From Multifurca ochricompacta (taxonomy: Eukaryota; Basidiomycota; Agaricomycetes; Russulales; Russulaceae): a stretch of DNA of 12,436 bases. The DNA is taken from assembly GCA_022496185.1 (NCBI GenBank), contig WTXG01000580.1, forward strand, positions 1 to 12,436, in the 5' to 3' direction. The position numbers and the translations under genes were made by a program. Positions within the stretch are counted from its first letter, which is position 1. Every line of letters starts with the position of its first letter. This document shows, one piece after another, positions 7,577-12,436 of this stretch. Under the pieces are notes generated by a model. That model was not told where the DNA came from. It searched no databases and worked only from the letters and a program-made list of their open reading frames with translations.

Positions 7577-7584
7577 ATGGACAG
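7577..7584 (+). repeat. Target-site duplication (left) of MITE 1, ATGGACAG
   Basis: These 8 bp are repeated exactly at 7999-8006. Eight-bp duplications are diagnostic for hAT-superfamily insertion. The bases belong to the DGWT codons of the hAT gene. Confidence 0.93.
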
Positions 7585-7998
7585 TAGTGATGTGCCTGGC
7601 CCAGCTCAGAGAAACTAAAAGCCAAAGCCACCAGCTCAGGCAGTGGCTTTCAACAGCACATACAAGTGCAATAGCAATCATCAAAATCAGTAGAAATCTG
7701 ATCACAAAGTGGTTGATTTGGGTCATGTGATCATGTTTATTGCGGCATTTCAAACTTTTTCTTCAATATAGCTTTGCAATACGTAACACACTAAGTCAGA
7801 TTTGGATTAGCTGAACTATAACTACTGGTTATATGTCATAAAATTTTCTCTGCCAAAAGTCATGGCTTGGGCCAAGCCGGGCCAGGGCCAAGCCATCTGT
7901 GGCAGCTTTGGCTCGGCCCAGACTTCAGGAAAGCCAGAGCTGCCTCAGGCCGAGCCAAAGCCGCAGCTTTTGGGCCAAGCCAGGCCGGAACATCACTA
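7585..7998. mobile_element. MITE 1: 414-bp non-autonomous hAT-type element
   Basis: The ends are TAGTGATGTGCCTGGCC and, reverse-complemented from the right, TAGTGATGTTCCGGCC: a terminal inverted repeat with small differences. A perfect 8-bp TSD flanks it. Removing it with one TSD copy restores a continuous hAT reading across ADGWTV and NTTKAGF. It has no transposase. Subterminal regions are GC-rich with repeats of GGCCAAGCC (near 7870, 7888 and 7973) and CCAGCTCAG (near 7598 and 7630). An open frame at 7867-8067 runs through these repeats and out of the element, so it is not a gene. It keeps about eight CpG sites while its host gene has almost none, so it inserted after the host had decayed. 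Confidence 0.92.
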
Positions 7999-8006
7999 AT
8001 GGACAG
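7999..8006 (+). repeat. Target-site duplication (right) of MITE 1, ATGGACAG
   Basis: Exact copy of 7577-7584. The hAT reading resumes at 8007 as the rest of the Val codon. Confidence 0.93.
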
Positions 8007-8197
8007 TCAACACAACCAAAGCAGGGTTTCTTGGGGTGACTGCACACTGGATCAAGGTGGTTGGTAATAAATGGAACATGCATTCAGAGGTAATTGGGTT
8101 CTGAACAATATCAGGTGGACATGGTGGAGATAACTTGGGACAGTACTTTGTGGGAGTATGCAATCATATTGGGATTATCAATGGCAAACAATCAAAG

Positions 8198-8247
8198 GTG
8201 AGCTGATATCTGAGTCAATTCAACACCTTATCTGATCATCTAACTAG
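8198..8247 (+). other. hAT intron (50 nt)
   Basis: GTGAGC donor and TAACTAG acceptor with CTAAC just before the end. It joins QSK to LLTVTLDNASNN in frame. Confidence 0.8.
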
Positions 8248-8363
8248 CTCCTCACTGTCACCCTCGACAATGCATCAAACAATACAAGCAAGTGTGAAAC
8301 CATCCAAGCCATCCACAAGCAATGCAAGTTGCCCATCTGGTCTGCAGATGAGAATCAGTTGCT

Positions 8364-8416
8364 GTAAGTACCCGCCATCTCAACATACTGTTATCATTAA
8401 TGATGCAAATCTTCAG
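8364..8416 (+). other. hAT intron (53 nt)
   Basis: GTAAGT donor and CTTCAG acceptor. It splits a Leu codon after two bases and joins ENQL to LCLSHIINLA in frame. Confidence 0.85.
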
Positions 8417-8591
8417 TTGCTTATCTCATATCATCAATCTTGCAAACATTGACATCATGGATCATATCACTAGGATTGCAGCCATAGAAATGGCCACCAC
8501 AATTTGGGAATATGACCCAACCCTGTCCAATAACCATGTGCTAAATGGATCACTGGACATTATCGCATCTATTTGAACCCTGGCAATCAAG

Positions 8592-8648
8592 GTTCATCCT
8601 TCATGCCATCTATCTCCTGGTCAACATACTTCTAACATATCACATCAG
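8592..8648 (+). other. Probable hAT intron (57 nt)
   Basis: ACATCAG acceptor with a weak GTTCAT donor. Removal joins TLAIK to IQSSGQ, the order expected in this hAT family. The frame is open through it, so it could also be read as coding. Confidence 0.6.
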
Positions 8649-8795
8649 ATTCAATCATCAGGGCAATGCATTGAAGCCTTTGACAAGCTTCAGATCAAAT
8701 GTGGCATTCCAAATCCCCTCAACATTCCACTTCACAGCAATGTCAGATGGGGCACTGCTTATCATATGCTGAGCAGGTCTCACAAACTTTGCCAG

Positions 8796-8851
8796 GTACA
8801 GTTTATCATATTGCCATTACCCTTTCTCAACTAACTTACCCTCTTATATAG
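8796..8851 (+). other. hAT intron (56 nt)
   Basis: GTACAG donor and TATATAG acceptor with CTAAC (branch) near 8830. It joins RSHKLCQ to AISLFVVSTDHHYG in frame. Confidence 0.82.
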
Positions 8852-9007
8852 GCTATCAGTCTTTTTGTTGTGAGCACAGACCATCACTATGGCCCTATCA
8901 CCACCATTCAATGCAATGGCAGGGTTGTAAAACACATCCCCTGGTTGGCCTTCATGTTTACTGAACAAGACTGGGAATGTGTTATGAAGGCAGTGGAAAT
9001 TCTTGTG

Positions 9008-9060
9008 GTACATAATTGTAACTGATTATTCTCATTGTTACTGATCTTCTCACTTGACAG
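9008..9060 (+). other. hAT intron (53 nt)
   Basis: GTACAT donor and TTGACAG acceptor with CTGAT near 9042. It joins KAVEILV to the short DSN exon, which is then interrupted by the second insert. Confidence 0.75.
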
Positions 9061-9068
9061 GATTCTAA

Positions 9069-9223
9069 TAGTGATTGTCAAGGGTTTTCATACCTGCATG
9101 GGTAAGTGCCATGGGTTTTGCCAGGTACGGGTACAGGTATATGGCTCCCAACCCATGGAAACCCATACCCATGCAGCAGGTTTGGCAGGTATAGGCGCCA
9201 ATCATGCATTGACAAGATCAGTA
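9069..9223. mobile_element. MITE 2 candidate: 155-bp palindromic insert
   Basis: The left end TAGTGATTGTCAA and the reverse complement of the right end, TACTGATCTTGTCAA, form an imperfect terminal inverted repeat sharing the TAGTGAT start of MITE 1. Inside, TACCTGCATGGGTA (about 9090-9103) pairs with TACCCATGCAGCAGGT (about 9166-9181), giving a hairpin with GGGTA-type motifs. GATTCTAA (9061-9068) precedes it and GAAATTCTAA (9224-9233) follows, so the TSD is recognisable but not exact. Skipping it joins DSN-like codons to KIKHICSHKNK, similar to hAT sequence. Boundaries are uncertain by a few bases. Confidence 0.6.
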
Positions 9224-9300
9224 GAAATTCTAAGATAAAACACATCTGCAGCCACAAAAATAAAAGATCTCATCTGATGTATGCTATAGGGTATCTTTAA

Positions 9301-9805
9301 ATATGTTCTAGTATTATTATATAAAATATCAAAGCAGATTAATGGTGCAATGTAAAATAAAAGTGTTATCAGTGATCCACTTCTTGAAAATCATGATGCA
9401 CCTGTTTTATCAACGCGCGACCAATTCTGCCAGTCTGGCACTATCTAAAATACTCTCTAGACTACTTTAGACTATAATATAATCTAATTATCAAATTAGT
9501 TTACTGAAAAAAGGCCTGCATGTATCTACAAGCTGCATGGGGCAGCGACTACATTGCATCACATGGTGGTCTGACCTCCTTCCTATTAAGGAAGGTTGAC
9601 TTAAACGCACAAGGACAGTCATGCTTGTATGAAATGAAACCAGAATAATAAAATAATAATGTAAATAAAGGATCCTTTTAATCTTCTGAACATAAACCAA
9701 CAATATTTGAGGGATCTTGAGTAGCCATAAATGAACGCATTGTGTCCAAGTGCTTATCTCCTTGACCGGGATGGCCTGGGCCACTTATCCGAAATGCACA
9801 GAAAC
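9301..9805. other. Spacer with no recognisable gene
   Basis: AT-rich sequence lies between the last readable hAT codons and element 2. It holds only short stop-rich frames, a small hairpin (CTAATT...AATTAG near 9484-9499) and A/T runs. The minus-strand frame at 9491-9784 shows no domain I recognise. It may include the degraded hAT C-terminus and 3' end, but I cannot show that. The last five bases, GAAAC, would be the left TSD copy of element 2. Confidence 0.6.
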
Positions 9806-10127
9806 TGTTACAAACCCTGCTGTGTCATCTCATTCCCTTTTCTCTTCACGTGGCTTGCTGTTTGGACGTGTTTGTCCCTTTGTTGACTGTGTTATGACTG
9901 GCGTTGTCCTTGTTTGTTCCTTATCTCTGACTCATGCTGTGCTTATCTATGACTCATACCTTACATCAGGACGCTTACATATTTTCCCACCAGAATCGTG
10001 ACTATACCGGATTCATCTACGTATATTCTCATCTGGCCCACTTGACCCCATTCCCCATTTAGATACATTACGACTTCATTGATACATCAAGTATGTTACT
10101 CCGATTCAGACTCCGATCTCTATTACG

Positions 10128-10135
10128 TATATAAG
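10128..10135 (+). promoter_or_regulatory. TATA box in element 2 LTR
   Basis: TATATAAG begins 34 bases above the self-complementary 11-mer at 10162. That is the distance expected from TATA to transcription start and is identical in element 1. Confidence 0.75.
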
Positions 10136-10161
10136 GCCCGTCTAGATAGCCTGTATGCCTT

Positions 10162-10172
10162 AGACTCAACTT
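10162..10172 (+). promoter_or_regulatory. Putative RNA 5' end / self-primer sequence
   Basis: AGACTCAACTT is the exact reverse complement of AAGTTGAGTCT at 10401-10411, and pairing stops at mismatches on both sides. In Tf1 of fission yeast the first 11 nt of the RNA fold back on the primer-binding site and are cut by RNase H to prime minus-strand synthesis. Position just below the TATA box fits this model. The transcription start itself is inferred. Confidence 0.78.
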
Positions 10173-10400
10173 CTTAATCGACTTGGTGCTTTACCTTTTG
10201 GGTGATCTCTAAGACCCGACTCTTGAATTGTCTCAGTGCTTCTGGCACTCTTCCGCTCACCGATACTAAGGGATTAGCTCCTTGGTATTGACTTCTCACC
10301 CGAACTCCGTGTACTTGGAAGACAGTGCACACCTGACTTTGTAGTTTTGCTATGTGACTCATCACACATTGTGCCGAATGCCTGCACTAGGTGTTACATT

Positions 10401-10411
10401 AAGTTGAGTCT
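10401..10411 (+). promoter_or_regulatory. Primer-binding site, self-primed type
   Basis: AAGTTGAGTCT lies two bases after the LTR end and nine bases before the gag ATG. It has no resemblance to the initiator-Met tRNA 3' end used by many gypsy elements, but pairs perfectly over 11 nt with 10162-10172 in the LTR. Confidence 0.78.
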
Positions 10412-10420
10412 CTCCCCACC

Positions 10421-11702
10421 ATGGCTTCATCAAGCTGCAGTCAGACCTTGCACAACAAAGAACTCATCAACCGCCAAGATGAGGATAATCTTTCACAACA
10501 AGTCCTTGGCTCTGCTGTCTGGAAAGATTTTGAAACCAAGTTTGGATACTATGTCTATCACAACGACCAGTACCAGCCAGTTGAATACGACAAACAGAAA
10601 TGGGTCTGGTACCGTATCTGTTACTCTAGAAGCCACCGTTCCTGGGTTACTACAGGACCTGCCCCACCGGAGTACAGCCTAGGACCTTGGAGAGAGAATC
10701 CTCCAGCCATTGTCACCGATTCAGAAACAGAAGAATACATTGAAGAAAGCAGCGAAGACACACAAGTCATAGCCACTGATTTTACGGCTCAGACAGTTGC
10801 ACCAGAGAGTACTACGTTCAGAACATCTGCTTTAGTCTCTCCCCAGATCACACGACAAACCTCAGACACCCTGACTATCATTCATCCAACATTGTTGACC
10901 ATTGCTGCACAGTTACCAGATCCCGCTCCAGTTGTCCCTGCTCTGAACCTTCCCCCCCCATCAGGACACCTTACAGGAGTCCTGCTGACCACATTCACAG
11001 GCAATCGATCTCAGAGCAAAAAGTTCATGCTTGAGTTTGAGACATTCAAAACTTCAATCATGATGTCCCACAAATCATGAACCCCTTCCAACGTACCAAC
11101 CTCTTCCTCTCACTTATCAGAGGGGATTCCATCGATGATTGGACAATGGAGCAGATTGAATGGCTGAACGACAGAGTTACAGCCGGAACCAGAACCACAG
11201 ATGAGGATCTGTGGGATATAGTGGTGCAAAGATTTAAAGACGCCTTCACGGATGGACAGGCCAAGCAGAAGGCCGCCAGAGAATTGAAATCCCTCAAAAT
11301 GGAAAGAGGGGATTTAGATGGCTATGTAGCCAGATTCTGCAACCTGGCCAAAAGAGTGGGGTACGATGTGAATGAGGAGGCAACACTTGACCTCTTCTCC
11401 CAGGGACTGCCCAACCCCCTGGTGAAAAATATCATCCAATTCCATCACCCTGAGTCATGGAGTCAGTGGACAAGTGCTGCCAGAACACAGCAGCAGGATT
11501 ATTTAGACTTCCAAACACGCTTTGGAGTAGACACAAAGAAAGGCAAGACCCGTGACCAGTGGAAGGCAGCATTTGGGGTAAACCCACTACCTCACGAGAC
11601 CCCAACGCCATGGATATGTCAGCAGATCGCACCAAAGCCCGTGCAGCTCTCACCAACAATGAAAAAAGAAACCTCATGAAGGAAGGGTGTTGCTTCCACT
11701 GC
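10421..11702 (+). pseudogene. gag: gag of element 2
   Basis: ATG at 10421 (context CCACCATGG) lies 22 bases after the LTR and starts MASSSCSQTLHNKELIN. The N-terminal part has WKDFETKFGYYVYHND, then an acidic and Pro-rich linker. Near 11077 a one-base loss shifts the frame (the first frame ends at 11080, the next is open 11077-11679), continuing as PFQRTNLFLSLIRGDSIDDW, the gypsy Gag capsid-like region. RFKDAFTDGQAKQKAAREL and QGLPNPLVKNIIQFHHP follow. A second one-base loss near 11590 moves reading to the frame of MDMSADRTKARAAL, which reaches the zinc knuckle at about 11691 (CCFHC). Gag would be the structural particle protein with the knuckle binding RNA. Confidence 0.88.
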
Positions 11703-11745
11703 TGAGCACAAGGGCATATGTCGCGATTTTGCCCGAAGAAAACAG
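11691..11745 (+). pseudogene. CCHC zinc knuckle of element 2 gag, stopped by TGA
   Basis: C-x2-C-x4-H-x4-C is readable, from CFHC at 11697-11702 and the following codons through AQGHMSRFCPKK, but the codon after the second Cys is TGA (11703-11705). Element 1 has an Arg codon (AGA) at the same place, so a CGA to TGA change is the simplest reading. All four metal ligands are still encoded. Confidence 0.85.
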
Positions 11746-12060
11746 TCTGTGCCACTGAAGCAACAGTAGCCACCACTACCACAACACTGCCAGTACAGAA
11801 TTTACCCACTCCAGCAAAGGAAAACCCAGTAACTGCCCCAAAAACTAAGGAACAGAAGCGGCAGCAATATGGGAGCACATGATGAATGAAGACGAAGCAG
11901 TACGAGCTCTAATCGTCGATAAGGCCTTTGGCCAGAAGGATTTTTGATCGGCTCAACCCATCGGCCTGGCAAGAGCACTCCATGTAACTTCTGTGTATAC
12001 TAGTCGTTTCAAGTCTCTAAAAATACCAGTACACTTTGAACCAAGCAGAAGACAGCCGAC
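11746..12060 (+). pseudogene. Gag-protease linker of element 2
   Basis: A Thr/Pro-rich stretch (EATVATTTTTLPVQNLPTPA) runs to a frameshift at about 11868. After it comes HMMNEDEAVRALIVDKAFGQ, a TGA at 11945-11947, then PIGLARALHVTSVYTSRF and LKIPVHFEPSRRQPT. The corresponding stretch of element 1 is at about 640-820. Such linkers separate Gag from protease in this family. A programmed frameshift cannot be excluded, but several unrelated breaks make decay more likely. Confidence 0.7.
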
Positions 12061-12436
12061 AGATGAATATTGATCAACTCTGGAGCAACAGATAATTTCA
12101 TCAGTCAAAGACTCCAGAGAACATTGGGACTGGGGACACAGTTACTTCCCCAGGAGAAAAACATTTGGAACATAGATGGAATGGCCAACAAAGCCGGAAA
12201 GATCACGCATTGCTGTGACTTGGAAGTACAGGTTGGGGAGCAAACCAAACAACTTCGCTTCCTCATCATGGATCTAGGAGACGAAGACATGGTTTTGGGG
12301 TACCCATGGCTAGCAGCATTCGAGCCCAAGATTAATTGGGCAGAAGCAACAATGGATAAAGATTTCTACCCAGTTCTTATTACGTCCCTGGGATATGACT
12401 ATGCTGCGTGGCACCCCCTAACCCATGCTATCGTTA
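12061..12436 (+). pseudogene. pol: Protease domain of element 2 with mutated active site
   Basis: The frame reads ILINSGATDNFISQRLQ. The aspartic protease motif should be DSGA, but the catalytic codon at 12076-12078 is AAC (Asn). The second motif, LGDEDMVLGYPWL, is intact near 12270-12308. After a TGA at 12064-12066 the frame stays open to the window end through a linker homologous to element 1 (INWAEATMDKDFYPV). Loss of the Asp would abolish proteolysis. The change fits GAC to AAC at a CpG (ATC-GAC) read from the other strand. Confidence 0.87.

Larger units (their letters stand above)
7167..9300 (+). pseudogene. hAT-family transposase gene, multi-exon, decayed and interrupted by two MITE-like inserts
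   Basis: The transposase would cut and paste the hAT element in the nucleus. With introns and inserts skipped, readable segments are LLHAVTQFIAIDDQ, SLAVASKTAFQNCLVAMRP, ISATADGWT, TTKAGFLGVTAHWI, LLTVTLDNASNNTS, CLSHIINLANID, IPLHSNVRWGTAYHML and DHHYGPITTI. ADGWT and LDNAxNN hold the first two catalytic Asp positions of hAT enzymes (second at 8266-8268); CLSH is the hAT C-x2-H motif. Likely introns: 7282-7329, 8198-8247, 8364-8416, 8592-8648 (GTTCAT donor, weak), 8796-8851 and 9008-9060. Another probably lies within 7496-7551, but no donor-acceptor pair there gives a clean phase and keeps the conserved APG. In-frame stops are TGA at 8102-8104 and 8574-8576. The BED-finger N-terminus and the C-terminal dimerisation domain with the catalytic Glu are missing. 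Reading fades after YAIGYL at about 9297. Confidence 0.85.
9806..10398 (+). repeat. 5' LTR of element 2 (593 bp)
   Basis: It runs from TGTTACAAAC to GGTGTTACA, followed two bases later by the primer-binding site and then by gag. The end inverted repeat is imperfect (TGTTAC versus TGTAAC). It contains a TATA box at 10128-10135, the inferred transcript start at 10162 and a 237-bp R-U5 part. Length and internal landmarks match the element 1 LTR, but most of the sequence differs. Confidence 0.92.
9806..12436 (+). mobile_element. Element 2: Ty3/gypsy chromovirus, 3' end outside the window
   Basis: A complete 593-bp 5' LTR is followed by a primer-binding site, gag and the start of pol, running off the right edge in the protease-RT linker (LGYPWLAAFEPKINW and beyond). 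It has the same orientation as element 1 and is homologous to it through gag and protease. It is inactive: gag has frameshifts near 11077, 11590 and 11868, TGA stops occur at 11703-11705 and 11945-11947, and the protease catalytic Asp is changed to Asn. Confidence 0.95.

Noticed and set aside
7867..8067. Open frame rich in Gly, Ala and Gln
   Set aside because: It comes from the GC-rich repeats at the end of MITE 1 and crosses into the hAT exon out of frame.
9491..9784. Minus-strand frame of 97 codons in the spacer
   Set aside because: No recognisable domain, AT-rich composition, and no start or promoter context that supports a gene.
10399..10420. Conventional tRNA primer-binding site
   Set aside because: The sequence after the LTR does not resemble the common initiator-Met tRNA PBS (TGGTATCAGAGC-like). 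The self-complementary 11-mer explains it better.
11432..11878. Minus-strand frame of 148 codons
   Set aside because: It is antisense to gag with its zinc knuckle and shows no motif.

Overview
The window is a pile of transposable elements in a fungal genome, most likely a mushroom-type basidiomycete (Agaricomycetes). The organism call rests on three things: Ty3/gypsy chromoviruses of the Tf1-like type, an hAT transposase split by very short introns (48-57 nt, GT...AG, with CTAAC/CTGAY-like branch sites), and loss of CpG dinucleotides in old copies, as expected for methylated repeats. I see no convincing host gene, tRNA, rRNA or CRISPR array. All coding elements are on the + strand and all are broken.

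Layout. (1) 1-7002: the 3' part of a chromovirus (element 1). It runs gag C-terminus, protease, reverse transcriptase, RNase H, integrase and chromodomain (pol stop at 5107), then an extra 1.3-kb region with a second zinc-knuckle protein, a polypurine tract and a 592-bp 3' LTR (6411-7002). Its 5' end lies outside the window. (2) 2600-3507: a 908-bp solo LTR from another family, inserted in the RNase H region with a perfect 5-bp target duplication (GAGAG). (3) About 7146-9300: a decayed multi-exon hAT transposase gene. A 414-bp hAT-type MITE (7585-7998, perfect 8-bp target duplication) interrupts its first catalytic motif, and a probable 155-bp second MITE-like insert (9069-9223) lies in its last visible exon. 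(4) 9301-9805: AT-rich spacer with no recognisable gene. (5) 9806-12436: the 5' part of a second, related chromovirus (element 2), with a 593-bp 5' LTR, primer-binding site, gag and start of protease. It runs off the window.

How the parts work together. In an intact element, gag would form the particle, protease would process the polyprotein, RT/RNase H would copy the RNA, and integrase with its chromodomain would insert the copy into chromatin. Element 2 carries an 11-nt primer-binding site at 10401-10411. It is exactly complementary to 11 nt at 10162-10172, the place where transcription should start below the LTR TATA box. This is the layout of Tf1-type self-priming, in which the RNA's own 5' end replaces a tRNA.

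Decay. The in-frame stops I could place by homology are nearly all TGA where arginine is expected, as CGA to TGA at CpG would give. The hAT gene is almost empty of CpG (three sites in about 1.5 kb), while the MITE inside it keeps several. This gives a relative order: hAT oldest, chromoviruses and MITE younger.
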